Assembly: GCF_014905175.1 (NCBI RefSeq)
Contig: NC_057790.1
Span: 20,114,469-20,178,468, forward strand
DNA: 64,000 nucleotides
DNA from: Aphidius gifuensis
Taxonomy: Eukaryota > Arthropoda > Insecta > Hymenoptera > Braconidae
Direction of reading: 5' to 3'
Below are positions 1 to 13,600 of this stretch, in pieces. The notes beneath the pieces were generated by a model. The model was not told where the DNA came from, did not search any database, and was given only the letters and a program-made list of their open reading frames with translations. The number at the start of each line of letters is the position of its first letter. The stretch's first letter is position 1. The translations under genes were made by a program, and so were the position numbers.

Positions 1-32
1 AATACACTCTGTTGATATTTCTATGAATTTAT

Positions 33-212
33 TTAAATTATTTTAACATTTTGCAAATGCTTAACTTGTTGATCATCATTCTTAGGCATTGTAAAAATTT
101 TTCCCCAAGTCATACACGTGGGTGTATAGCTGACGTTATCACCGGGGATGGGCATTTCTTGTTGACATTTAATTCTGCGCTTACTCCAATCAATAATCAA
201 ATAAATATTGTC
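33..212 (-). CDS. orphan 3'-terminal coding exon, unknown protein
   Basis: On the minus strand a frame is open from a possible acceptor (GCGCAG|GAC at 213/212) to a TAA ending at 33, about 59 codons. The translation is not low-complexity, unlike most of the surrounding DNA; it contains IIDWSKRRIKCQQEMPIPGD and TPTCMTWGKIFTMP, with two Cys and two Trp. The frame closes at a TGA about 15 bases upstream of the proposed acceptor, so an upstream exon is required. The only sequence between here and the SLC26 stop codon is 450 bp of T-rich DNA with no coding exon. It may be an alternative last exon of the SLC26 gene or the tail of a gene whose intron spans it. The acceptor has a weak pyrimidine tract. 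I do not recognise the family. Confidence 0.35.
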   Translation of the reverse strand, partial: DNIYLIIDWSKRRIKCQQEMPIPGDNVSYTPTCMTWGKIFTMPKNDDQQVKHLQNVKII

Positions 213-666
213 CTGCGCTCTTACTCACATTGCTTTGTTTTTTGTTATAAATAATTTACAAACTATTATTATTATTTTGACTAATTTTTTCTTTTTTTTT
301 TATTCAATTCCTCGAGATTCATTGTTTATTTTATTTTAAGTAACATCTTTGATTTTCATACAATATATAAAACTATCAATATTAAAAAAAAAAAAAAAAA
401 AAAAACTATTTTAATTTCTGACCTTTTGAATTCTTATAAAATACTGTTCAGGTAAATTTTCGTATTTTTTTTTTTTTTGACGATTATTTTATTATTATTA
501 GTTTTTTTTTTTTTTTTTTCTTTTTATTTTAATGTCTTGCCTTTTTTTTTTTTTAAAGTTACACGACGACTAATATTTAAATATTTTTTTTTTTGTGATA
601 AAGCTAAATAATTTTTTTTTTATCAGTAAAAAAAAATGTAGATTATACAAAAAATGTAAAAAAAAT
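213..666. other. non-coding, T/A homopolymer-rich gap
   Basis: Mostly runs of T and A. It contains the presumed 3' UTR of the minus-strand SLC26 gene. I see no coding exon, RNA gene or clear repeat. Confidence 0.6.
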
Positions 667-3132
667 TTAGCTTGCGGCAGTGGCTGGTAATAAAGCTGTT
701 CGAACTTCACTAAGTTCATGGTAACTTGTATGTGAAGGACGATGAGTTAATTCAATACTTGAATGTGACAATGTATCACCATTTAAGTCTTTTTTTGATG
801 GCAATTTTCGACAGGATTTATCTGTAATTAAAAAATTAATATAAACAATATCTTTTATATTTATTTAAAAAAATAATTATGAAATTAAATTACCTCCACT
901 ACGATATAAAATATATGATAGTTCATCTTGAGTTGAAACATGCTGAAAATCTTCACCACAAGCACCACGTAATACAGCAACAACATCTGATCGTGGATTA
1001 AAAAAATAAAGACCTTGTTTACGTGTATTAAATTCGTCAATTAACGCAGCAATACCCTGTAATTTATTATCATTAAATTAATTGAATAAATGAATGAAAA
1101 AATAGTTGAATAATTATTAACCTTGGCTGCAGTAAAATCAGCTCCAAGTACATATCTGCAATCAACAACAACTGGTAATTGACTTGAGCCCTCTTTAACA
1201 CCAGCATGACCAACAAATTGTTTGATAAAATCAACAGCAGGAAAATATAAACTATTACCAGGTGTAACAAGTAAATATTCTGTTCCTGAATTTGTCTGTA
1301 ATTAATAATAAAATAATTATATTCAATATGAAATTATTTAAATTAAATATAATAAAAAATATATATATATAAATACCAAGCATTTTTCAACGTGTATAGT
1401 TGGTCTTGCTGATGGATATAATAAAAACATAAGATTAATACCAACACCAACAAGTATACCATACTCAACACCAATAACAAGACATAAAAAAAAAGTTGCA
1501 AACATTGGTATTAAATCTTTTTTGCTTGATCTCCACATGAGTTTAACAACTTCATATTCAATCATGTAAATAACTGCTGATATAATAACAGCTGCTAGAG
1601 AAGCTAAAAACAAAAAATAGAACAATTAATTTTAAATTAACAAAATAATATATGTTTAATTAAGTAAATTATATTAACCTTTTGGTATATAATAAAAATA
1701 AGGTGTAAGTAAACTAAGTGCCAATATAATAAGTACACCTGTATATAAACCAGACATTGGAGTTTTAACACCACTTGCATGATTAACAGCTGATCTACTA
1801 AATGATCCAGTAACTGGCATTGCTCTTGCACATGAACCAAGTACATTACAAAGACCAAGAGTTAATAATTCTTGTGTTGCATCAACACTTGCACCATTTG
1901 CAAATGCTTTTGCAATTGCAACATTACCCAGTACAGCAATAATTGGTACTAAAAAAATTGCTGGACCAAGTTCACTACACATTTCTAAAAATCCAAGTTC
2001 ACGATTATTTGCTATTGTTGAAAATGGTGGTAAACTAAATGCTGGTAATCCAGATTTAACTTGTCCAGTTAATACAAATGGTGAACCATTTGGTGTTTTC
2101 ATTTTATATGCTATTGTTGAACATACTATAACAACAATTGCATTTCTTGCTGTTGATATTAACCATATTATTTTAGCTAATATACGACGTTCTTTTGATG
2201 GTTTACCAGATTTTTTACACCATTTAATATCTTTCATTTTCTAATAAATCATAAAAACAATTAAACAGTCATTATTGCATTGTAACTTTTTTTTTTTTTT
2301 TTCAATGAAGGACATTTATTTTTTATTACTAAAATAAAAAAAAATTTTTATTACCCGTAATATAAGTAGAAAAACAATGCAAAAAAAACTCATTCCAGCA
2401 TCCCATGGATTTGTATTTTCAATATTACTAATGACCTTACTTATTGTTTCAATAAAACCAGATGCCTTGAATTTAAGTCCAAGCATACCCTTGAGTTGTG
2501 ATGCAACAATAATAACTGATGTTGCTGATGTAAAACCAACTGTTACAGGTATTGATATAAAATCAATAAGTACATCTGTAATAATTATAATAATTAAATA
2601 TTTTGATATCTAAAATATATTAATATCATTATTAAAAATACATACCAAGATGAAGACAAGCCATAACAAGCTGTAAACATCCAGATAAAAATGCAAGTAA
2701 TACAGCAAAATCAGCTGATTTATCTTGTACATATTTATGTGTCATAATAGCCATAAGAGCTGTTGGTCCAATAGTTATATCTTTGCATGATCCAAAAAAA
2801 ACATATACAATTGCTCCCATAAATGCTGAATACAATCCATACTAAAAAATAAATATTTAAATATAAATACAAATAGTTTTCATTAATTAAAATATATTAT
2901 TATTAATTTTTTTCAATACCTGTGGTTCAAGACCAGCAAGAATAGCATATGCTAAACCTTGTGGCATCACTGTAAGACCAACAGTTATTCCAGCAATAGC
3001 ATCACTAATTGCTTTTTCAGAATTATAATTTGGTAACCATGATAATATTGGTAATCGTTTTTTTATAAAACTCTTTAATGTACCAAATTTTTTATCCTCA
3101 ACAGGATCATCATGTTTATGTCCAATTGCCAT
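667..3132 (-). CDS. SLC26 family anion (sulfate) transporter
   Basis: Multi-pass membrane exchanger of the SulP/SLC26 family, which carries sulfate and other anions. I join eight exons: 3132-2920, 2841-2646, 2575-2355, 2240-1679, 1603-1377, 1295-1122, 1056-894 and 821-667. All phases agree and give 636 aa, close to the length of SLC26A11-type proteins. Family hallmarks are the N-terminal stretch GLTVMPQGLAYAILAGLEPQ, then YGLYSAFMGAIVYVFFGS and DITIGPTALMA around residues 90-100, and an NVLGSCARAMPVTGSFSRSA block. The last three exons encode a STAS domain (LPVVVDCRYVLGADFTAAKG). The start is the ATG at 3132; upstream in-frame TTG codons are not used because the frame soon closes. Closest type is probably sodium-independent SLC26A11, but I cannot separate it from other insect SLC26 members. 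The substrate is inferred from the family. Confidence 0.92.
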
Positions 3133-6066
3133 ATTTAAAAATTCAACCAATAACCGAGGCAAATATTTATTCTTTTTTCTTCTTTCTATTACTTTAAATT
3201 TTTCTTCTTGTTGTTATTTTTGCTGTTGTTGTTGTTACTATTTTTAATTCTATATTATCTTCAATCTTCCTTAAATAAATATAAACAATACAATAATTTA
3301 GTTATTAAATTTTAAAAAATAATTATGTGTATCTTGTGTGATACTTGTTCGTTCGATGAATGTCGAATGAAAGAACGATCAACACTTGAATGCACAACTT
3401 TATATTATCCCCATCATAATAATTTTTCAGAACAACTTGAAATACAAAACACTCGGTTTGTTTTTTTAATACTAAACAAAAAATTCAAAAAAAAAAAAAA
3501 CTCTTGGATCTTGTATGTGTTTTCCAATTAATGTATTAATGTATTTATTATTATTTTACTTTTTTATTTCATGAATTTTATTGGTATCAATTGATTAAAT
3601 ACGCATGACAAATTATTTTTATTATTTAAAAGATGATATATTTTATAATCAATTTGTCACGAGTTTAAAAATTTATTTTTAATATTTTCATTATATTAAT
3701 AATATTCTGATTATTTTAATTAATAATTTATCCTTATTTACTGTTTATTTAAATATTTATAAATTAATTTTTTCATAATAATAATAATCATTTTTTAAAT
3801 TATAAAACTACGAGGTGAAATTTTTGTAAATAACTCGCTCTGTTTACCATGGTCAGTTTTTTATATTATCCATTTATATAATTACTCGACATAAAAATTT
3901 TCTAAATCTATTTTAATAATATTTAAACAAAAAAAAAAAAAAAAACAGAAAGTCTCTAGTCATAAATAAACTTGTTACTAATTTTTTTTTCTATCAACTA
4001 TTTACATAAATAAAAATTCTTTGTTTTTTTTTTGTTAACTCTCAATTTGAGCATTGCATAACATCTTAAAAAATAAATAAATAAAAAAAACTATAAAATA
4101 AAATAAATAGCAATTTAAATAAACAATAGTAAGTTACAATTAAATATTTATTTAAAAAATTTATTAACTAAAAACTATTATATTAAATTTCAATAATTAA
4201 ATAAACTAATTTTTATAAAAAAAAAAAAAAAAAAAATTATAAGCAGTCTTACTTTATTATTTAAAATTATTTAATAATTTTTTTAATATAAAAAAATGAT
4301 TATTTTTATGATAAATATATAGTTTAGAAAAATTATATACAACTGTCTCCATGAGACACTCAAGAATGCATGAAAAAAAAAAAAAAAAAAAAAATGAAAA
4401 CCCAAGCATTCTTGTACCGGCTGATATTTGACCTGAATTAACATCAACTACAATATGTATAAAATAAATATTAAGAAATTATAATTAAACATTTAAAAAA
4501 AAATTTAAATACTATCAATAGATACACCATTAGTCTATTAGTCATCACACACTGAATTAATACAAACTAAATAATAGAAAAGGTGCAAAAACACATTCCA
4601 ATACAACATATAAAGAAATAAAAAAAAAATAAAAAAAAAAAAATCATCATTATCATTACAAAAGAATTAAAATCCAATTGTTATAAATAAATAAATTTAA
4701 ATAATATTTATTTAATTTATAAAATTAATAAATAATATATTTTTATTGATTTATAAAAATTTATAATTTTTTTTTTCTATGTCACGTTTAACTACTTGTC
4801 GCAAAATTACCATTTTTTTTTTTTTCCTTATTTCAATTATTTAGTTGAATAAAAAAAATAAAATAACTATATGTAAATAATTATTTTGCCGAAAATCCTT
4901 ACCATTTTTGGCTATTTGATGATGACTCTATATCACTACACGACATTCTGTTGATGATGTTGATGATAATGACAATATTGTGTTTTAATTTTTGGAGTTT
5001 ATATAGTTTGTTTATTTTTTTAATTTAAAAAAATATTATCATTTTCAATTTTGGTATTTAATTTTCAGGGCCTTTTGGGCCAGAATGATTTATTATGATT
5101 TGAATTTTTGCTTTGTAAAGATATTGATGATGATGATTATCAGTGAAACCTTCTAACTGTCACAACTAAAATTACTCCAAGTAGTTTTTTTTTTTTTTTA
5201 ATTTTTTTGTGTACATACAATATAATGAAAAATACACAAACAAAATAGTGGAATTTGATTGAATATATATACAACCATATGATTGTTAAAATGTGTGTTA
5301 TATTAATCCACCACTATGATGAACCTTGGATGCGTAATCGTCTATTGCGCAAAAAAACTGGTCAAGATGTGGTGCAATGTGGTGCTCTTTTATACTATTT
5401 AAATATCCTTTTTTTTTTTTCTTAAAACTTGTTCATTTTAAACATCTTTTTTTTCATTATTTAGGTATAAAAAATATAAATATATTATATTGTTATTTTA
5501 ATAATAGAAAAAAGTTTAAAAACCAGTTTTTTAAACTTGTTTTTTTTTTAATTAAAAAAAAACATTATTATACTGAATTTTTTAAAATGGAAATGTTAAA
5601 AAAAAAATATATAATTACTTGAAATAATTTTTTTTTCTTAAATTTTAATGGTTAATTTGCTTTTTTTCTTTTATAATGTTAAAAAATCAAAAAAAAAGTG
5701 ACTGTGATAAATTCAAAATTTCTTAATTTATTTTTTTTTCAATTAATTAATGATTATTATTTTTTTTTTCACTCTTACATTTTATATTGCATAATTGTAC
5801 AATTTGAATTTAAAAATTTTATCTTAATAATGATATCTAATTTACCAGCATGGTACAAACAATAAGAAAAAAAAAATACACAATTTTTCTCTAGGGATTT
5901 TCATATTTATATTGTCACTAAAAGTTGTAATTTGTAAACAAAATTAAACGTCATAAAAAAAAAATGTTCAATCAATATTTAAAAGATATTAATAATAATT
6001 AATATAAATAAAATGTTCTAAATTTGTCAATAAAATATAATAAATACTACAACTTGAAAATTCAAA
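3133..6066. other. divergent intergenic region between SLC26 (-) and GCP6 (+)
   Basis: About 2.9 kb of AT-rich DNA with many A/T runs, holding the 5' regions of both flanking genes. A 9-bp inverted repeat, CAAGAATGC at 4361-4369 and GCATTCTTG at 4406-4414, flanks a poly-A tract and could form a small hairpin. An ATTGCGC word lies at 5344-5350. No convincing coding exon apart from the candidate leader exon listed separately. Confidence 0.55.
4903..4946 (-). other. candidate 5' leader exon upstream of SLC26
   Basis: On the minus strand an ATG at 4946 opens a 14-codon frame (MSCSDIESSSNSQK) that runs into a good donor, AAATG|GTAAGG. Composition is less AT-biased than the surroundings. It ends in phase 2. 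The candidate acceptors I tested just upstream of the SLC26 ATG do not continue its frame, so if it belongs to that gene it is a non-coding or uORF-bearing leader exon. Confidence 0.25.
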
Positions 6067-9000
6067 ATGGAATCAAATGAAAATATAACAAATTTTTTTG
6101 GTCTTGTAACAAAATTATGTGAATGTTTGTTGGATAAAAGTGCATTAAATAAAAATAATCCAAAACACGAATGGTTTATAAATAAATTACGTAAAAAAGC
6201 ATTTGAAATATTATTAAAAAAACATTACATATCAAATGATATAAATGGTAAATAAATAAATTATATTTAAATTAGAAGAATAAATGAATTAAATTATGTT
6301 GATTTTAATTATTTTTTTTTCTTTTATAGATAATAAATATGATAATGAAACACAATTATGTTGATTTTAATTATTTTTTTTTCTTTTATAGATAATAAAT
6401 ATGATAATGAAACACTAGATCCAACAGCAGATTTACTTAAACATGCATTTGTTTTAAGAAGTACATTTAATCTTGGCTCAAAAGCCAATAAACTTGAAGA
6501 TGCAATGGATAAATTGCTAGATGAATCAACTCTTCCAAATGCACTTTTAAGTTGTATATTAAAATTTTTATGTTCACTTAAAACATATGAAACACCAGAA
6601 AAAAATGATCTTAATATATTTTTTTATGGTGAAAGAAATCCTCAATTACCAGAGCCTTCAATTGGTGCAAATAATGCACTTGGTTATCAAATATATCCAA
6701 CAAGTGTTTGTACATTATCATACAAAATCGATGATGATGATAATAATAATAGAAACAATTTAATTGATCTTAGTACAATGAAACTTGATGCATCATTTAG
6801 TTTTTCTGGTCAATTATATAAAAATATTGTTGCTAATAATTCTAAAAAACTCATTGAATTTCAATCAACAAATCCAATGTTAATGTCAAGTACAAATAAT
6901 TATTTATTTGGTGATGCTAATATAAATATAAAAAATAATAATAATGAACAACAAAAAGCTATTGAATGTCAAAGTATAACATCAAATGATGAATTAATTA
7001 AATATGAAAATATTGATAATATAATATTTAATTTATCAATTGATAATACAGATGTTAAAGAATATCGTACATGGGAAATGCTTGGTTGTTCAAATGATTA
7101 TAAAATAAAAAAATTTATTTTAGAATCTGATAATGCAATTGAACATCTTGAAAATTATAAAAATTTATCAATAATATCATTATCATCATATAAAAAAATA
7201 TATAATAACAATAATAATATAAATAAAATAATAAAAATGAATGAATTTATGGAAAATATGAAATTAGTATTACTTGGTATTGAATCTGATTGTTTTTTAT
7301 GGAATAATAATATTGGTTATATATTTAAACAAAATACAATTGTTTATGGTATTAGTAATGAATCAATTAAAGATATATGTACAGATATAACATATTGGTC
7401 AACATGTTTTAAGTTATTAAATAATTTAGTTAATTCAAATCCAGAATTAATAAATGAATTACATAATGATGGTCTTATATTAAAAGCAATGTGTAATAAT
7501 ATTAGTAATATATTATTACATTATCAAGCTGGTATAATACAAGTATTTAATGAATCAAATGAATTGTTAAATTTATTATTAAAACTACAACCACTTGGTG
7601 AATTAATATCACAAGTTGGAAAATTATGTAAATGTGATAAAATTATAAATAATAATACCAATAATGATACAACACTTGGTGAAGGTACTGGTATATTATC
7701 ACATATATATAAACAAGTTACTAAAATAACAAAACCAAATATTGCATTAGTATATTATTCAATATTAAAATCATGTTGTGAAATATATTTTAAAATGTTA
7801 GAAAAATGGATATTTGAAGGTGCATGTGATGAAACACATGGTGAATTTATGATTAAAATACGTTCACAATATTTACGTTATCGTGGTTATAAATTTTGGT
7901 CAAAATGTTTTGGTATACATCGTGAATCAGTACCTGGTTTTTTAGATAATTTATGTGATACAATATTACGTTGTGGTAAAGCTGTTAGATTATTAAAAAT
8001 ATGTGATCCAAAAAATAAACTTTGTCATTTATTTACAACATCAAGACCAAATGTTAAAGTATGTTTAAATATAAATATGTTATTACGTCAAGAAGAAATA
8101 TGTCAAGATTATATGAATAAAGGTATTGATATACTTGGTAATGATTATACAATAAAAAATGCACTTGATAAATTAAAAATTAATGAAAAAAATAAAATAA
8201 AACAAGTTGCTAATGCACAACAAGGATATTTAGAACGTATTAAAAAATTAAAAATTGAAAAAAAATTATTATTAGCTAAAAATAAAGCTGAGTTATTAGC
8301 TGAATTAAAATATCAAGCTGAAGCAGCAATAACAAAAAAAGAAAAAATTAAAGAAGCTAAAATTTTAGAAGATAAATTATGGATGGAAAAAGCAGCAAAT
8401 GAAGAAGAAGAAGAAAAAAATTTACGTATTGCTGAAGCTAAACAAAATATTGAATTTTATAAAGAATTAGCAATTGAAGCTAATAATCGTAAATTACGTG
8501 CAACATGGAGAGCAACTAGAATGTCATTATTTGATAAAAGACTTGATAAAATAATATCTGAAAGACAAGATGAATTATTATTACAATTAAATGATGATAA
8601 TGATAATATAATTAATTCACCAGATGATATTATTATTATTGATAATCCAATATTAAATCTTAATCAAAATAATATAATTTATGAAACAATTATAAAACAA
8701 AGACCAACTGATTTACCAATTAATATAACAACTGAAAAAACCATAAATAAAACAACAGAAATATCAGAAATACTTGATGAAATATCAGAAAGTAATAGAC
8801 GTTTAACAATAATGGAAAATAAACATACAAAAAATAATCAAATAATACAAGATGCTGCTACTAAAGATGATGATGATGATAAAGATAAACAAACTAATGA
8901 TAATATTATTAATAAAAGTAATGATGATATTATTAATAATATGACAAAATTAGTTGTTAATGATTTAAATGATTTTACACCAATGTCATGTACAACTGAT

Positions 9001-10284
9001 GTTGATAGTTATATACAATCAAATATTGGCTCTTATTGTGGTGATAATAAAAATGATTTTGAAAGTCCATCAACACCTGGTGATTATTTAATTAAACAAA
9101 ATTATTTACCAACAAGTCAATCATTTATAAGTGGTATTGGTTTTGATAATAACAACAACAACAACAGTAGTATCAATATTAATAATACAACAACAACAAC
9201 AACATTTGATTCATCATTAACAATGGCTGATGTTGAATTAATTGATAATGCATCATTACAAATATGTTTAAAAAAATCAGTAATAATACCACTTATGGTA
9301 CAAAGTAATCTTGCAAATTCAGCAATTATAAAATATTTATTACAAGAACATAATATATTATCACATTTACAAAGTTTACGTAGTTTTTTTTTTTTATTAA
9401 ATGGTGAATTTTCAAAAAATTTATCATCATTATTATTTAAAAAATTTTATGAAATAACAATGCCAATTGAATTATTTAATTCAGCAACATTAACAAATTT
9501 ATTAGAAAATGCATTACATAGTTCATTAAATTTTTCATATAAAAATTCTGATTTGTTAACATTATCTGTTATTGAAGTACCAACAAGATTACAAGTATCA
9601 AATCCAGAAGCACTTGATTGTTTATGTTTAAATTATAAAATATCATGGCCATTAAATTTAATAATTGATGAATTATCAATGCAACAATATAGTAAAGTAT
9701 TTAAATTTTTACTAATGGTTGGACGTGTACAATGGGTATTACAAGAAGATTTTTGTTTATTAAAAATTCATAAAAAATCAACAATGTCATCACAGTATCA
9801 TAAAGTACAACTATATCGTCATGCTATGATGCAATTTATGACAGCATTTAGTAATTATTTAACATGTAGTGTATTACATGCTAGTTGGCAAGAATTTGAA
9901 AAAGATTTAGAAACATCAACAACACTTGATGATATTTATTCAACCCATGTTATGTATATTAATAAAATACGTTCAAGATGTATATTAACAAGTAAAGCTA
10001 AAAAATTACGTGATTGTATTATAAATATATTTAAAATAATATTAAAATTTCATAATTGTTTAAGATCACATGATTGGCATTTATATAAAAATGAATATGT
10101 ACATACAAATTATATACAGCTTGAAAAAATGTATAATGCATTTTGTGAATTAAGAACTTATCCAGCAATTGTTGTTGAAAAATTAGCTGATAGTGGATAT
10201 CAATCACATTTAATACATTTTCTTGATGCTCTTAATATTAATCCTTTGTATAATTTATCAACAAATACACCATTAAATAATTAA
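6067..10284 (+). CDS. Grip163: gamma-tubulin complex component 6 (GCP6/Grip163)
   Basis: Large gamma-tubulin ring complex subunit that helps assemble the microtubule-nucleating ring at centrosomes. Two exons, 6067-6247 and 6392-10284, join in phase 1 to give 1357 aa, close to my recollection of fly Grip163. The start ATG at 6067 begins a short exon with donor ATG|GTAAAT. Recognisable parts are an N-terminal GCP segment (LLKHAFVLRSTFNLGSK near residue 80), an Asn/Asp-rich middle, a Lys/Glu/Ala coiled coil at about 650-780, and the C-terminal Spc97/Spc98 domain at about 1020-1340 (SNLANSAIIKYLLQEH, YSKVFKFLLMVGRVQWVL, MMQFMTAFSNYL). The second exon must use the downstream of two identical acceptors, because the upstream one leads to an early stop. 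Asn runs reflect AAT/AAC-rich composition. Confidence 0.93.
6292..6415 (+). repeat. perfect 62-bp tandem duplication across the GCP6 3' splice site
   Basis: Copy 1 is 6292-6353 and copy 2 is 6354-6415, with no mismatches. Each copy contains the end of the intron (pyrimidine tract and TATAG acceptor) plus the first 24 bases of exon 2. Acceptor 1 ends at 6329 and acceptor 2 at 6391. Splicing to acceptor 1 would read eleven codons and then TGA inside copy 2. Splicing to acceptor 2 keeps the long frame open. Confidence 0.97.
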
Positions 10285-10650
10285 TATTATATATTTTTTC
10301 ATTATTATTAAGAATTTAATTGTTTATTTAAAAAAAAAAAAAAAGCTTTTTGTAGTTGTAATTTTTTAATATCATCATCATTATTAAATTATAAAAAAAA
10401 TAATAAATAAATAAAACTACAGGATTAATTTTATTTTACCTTATTTATATCAATGAATAATAAAGCCCCTGTGAGTGTGAATCAAACAAAAAAAAACAAC
10501 ATTTAACATTTTAAAATAATTATTATGTCCAGAATTATTTTTAGTATATTTTAATAATTACAGCTTTACAATCTCATAATATAAATATTTTGGTTTAAAT
10601 AATAAGTATTTAAATAAACCATAAATAGAAAAGAAAAAAAAAAAAAACAT
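10285..10650. other. convergent 3' UTR region of GCP6 and ASCC3
   Basis: The stop codons of the two genes are 366 bp apart and face each other. The gap holds A/T runs and several AATAAA-like words on each strand that could serve polyadenylation. No coding content. Confidence 0.6.
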
Positions 10651-13600
10651 TCAATCCAAATTTTTTGTTTTAATTATTGTATTAATTTTGTATTGTTGAT
10701 CCAGTCCAATATATGAATCTGATAACAAATAGAAAACAAGTGTTGTTTTACCTGTAAAAAAAAATAAAAAAACAATATTATTTAAAACATAAAAAAAATG
10801 ATTCAACAAGTAATATTAATTTTAATTTTAATACCTAAATATGGTGGTATTGTAAATTCCAATTGATGTATTTTTGATTGTTGTCCAAGTGAATGAATTC
10901 TTTTTAACGCCCAAACTTCATTATTATCAAAATCACCAAAAACAATAAACCATCCATCATCTTTACTTTTACCATGTTTAAATTTATTAGCACCTTTTGT
11001 TGAATTAATTTTTTTTAAATTAACATGCAACGTATAAGAATTATCAGCAAATAATTCTAAAATTTGTTTTGTATTTTTTTTAATATCAATATTTTGTTTA
11101 TCTGATATTTCTTGTTCATCAGTCATATCTTGAATGTTAATATTAACATTTATAATTGGTATATTTTTACAAAAATCATAAATTTCTTGAATTTGCCAAT
11201 TATTAAAATTAGTATGATTAAAATGTTTTTTAAATAATTGTAAATCTTTTGTTAATGTCAAAAATTCTGGTAATGATTTTGGTAAATTATCAAAATAAGC
11301 AAGTTGTTGAAAATCAATATGTGGTAATGTCATAAGTGCAGAATGATCAATCCATCTTGCTTGTATAACCATTTGTAATATTTGTATCATACATAACATA
11401 CTTGATAACCATCCATTTTCAGTAACAACATCAATCATAGCTTGTATTATTCTAATAGCTTGATCAAGTATTGATTTAGTATCAGTAATATAATCAGTTG
11501 ATGGTAATGTTAAACGTGAAAAATGTGCTTGAAATAATAAAAATGCTTTTGTATTTGGTGAATCAAATGTACCAGGAGAAGCAGCGTAACGACATTGTTT
11601 TGATAATTCTTCATTAATAATATCTTCATTATGTCGTACTGGTAATTCAGCATATTCTTGTGCTGTACATAATACTTTTAAACAATCAATTAATGATATA
11701 TTATTTTTCAATTCTTTACTAAATAATGTAATTGTTTTATATGATAAATAATAATATGATGCAATTTTTCCAAGTGATAATGGTATAATTGATTGTGTTT
11801 CTTCATCAAAATCAATACATTGTGCATTAATTAAAGTTGCTAATGTATTATCAACAAGTGCTGATAAAAATTTATTAATATCATGTACTTCTAAACTATC
11901 AAGACTATAATATTTTGGATTTTTTAATAGACGACGATAAAAATATGTCCATGTAATATAATTTAAAAAATCATTTTTTGTTTTAATAGTACCAGCAATA
12001 ATTTCAGCATTAATATGATCTGGTAATACATTTAATAAATTTGATTCAACTGGAAATGGTTCATATAAAAATTTTTTATAAAAATTTTTTTTAACATCAT
12101 GTACTAATACAACAGCAACAGCTGAATCATCAAATTGTGGACGTCCAGCACGTCCCATCATTTGTAATACATCTGTTATTGGCATATCAACATAACGTTT
12201 TGTTTTACCATCATAATATTCAGTACCTTTTATAACAACAAGATGAGCTGGAAAATTAACACCCCATGCTAATGTTGATGTTGTAACTAATACTTGTATT
12301 TTATTATTAACAAATAATTCTTCAACAGTATCACGATCTCTATCATGTAAACCAGCATGATGTATACCAATACCAAATGCTAATGTTAATTTTAAATTGC
12401 TATCATTAATACCAGTCAATATATTATCCATTTCATTATCAGGCATTGTTAACCATTGTTTTGGATTATCTTCAGCAGCAAGATATGCTATTAAATCTAA
12501 TGCTGTTAATCTTGTTTGTCTACGTGATGATACAAATACAAGTGATGGACTTGTTGGTGAATGTTGACGTATTGCTTGAAATGTTGGACGATTCATTGTT
12601 GCCATTCTTGGACAATAATGTTTACCAGGAAAACCATTAATATGTACTTCAATTGGTACTGGACGTACTGATGGACGAAAATTATAAAGACCCATTTGTT
12701 TAATACCAAGCCAATTACCAAGATCAATTGAATTTGCTAATGCTGTTGATAAACCAATAATACGTAAATTTTTTTTAGTTTCAGATGCTATAAAATTTGT
12801 ACGTGATACAATAACTTCAAGTACTGGTCCACGATCTTCACCTAATAAATGTATTTCATCAATTATTATTAAACATACATTTTTAACATAATTTCTTGTT
12901 TGCCAACTTCTTGATATACCATCCCATTTTTCTGGTGTTGTTACAATAATATCAGCTTGTGAAATTTGACGTATATCTGGTGTAACATCACCAGTTAATT
13001 CAACAATACGTTTATTTAATTTATCTTGAAATTTAATTTTCCAATCTTTTATTCTTTCACGTACAAGTGCTTTTAATGGTGCAATATAAACAATTTTTGT
13101 ATTTGGATAATGATTAAATACACGAAATATTGCAATTTCAGCAGCAATTGTTTTACCAGAACCAGTTGGTGCACCAAGTAATACATTATTATCTGTATGA
13201 TAAAGACAATGAAATATTTGTGTTTGTATTGGATTAAAATGACTGAATTTATATAAAGATTGATATTTATCATTTTTTAATACTGTTATTGGTAGTGGTT
13301 GTAGTTCAAGTAAATCAGTATGTGGTTGATGATAATCTGGTAATATAACATCATGTAACGGTAATGAATAAACATAACAACATTCAAGCCATCTATCTGA
13401 TGTTGCTTTAATCATATATTGTGATGGTAAATCTTCAGATAATGGTATTGTTATTATTAATTCTTGTTCTTCATAATTAATAACCATTTTTTTAGTCATC
13501 ATAAAATATTCATAATGATAAATAAAATTTGTATCTGTATCCTCAATCCATATCCAAAATGGTTCAGATGTTTTACCATGTACACTATCATTCCATTTAA

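Noticed and set aside
10803..10834. Extension of the ASCC3 long exon to a stop at 10803
   Set aside because: The last ten codons are intron; splicing at 10835 to 10751 recovers the conserved C-terminus.
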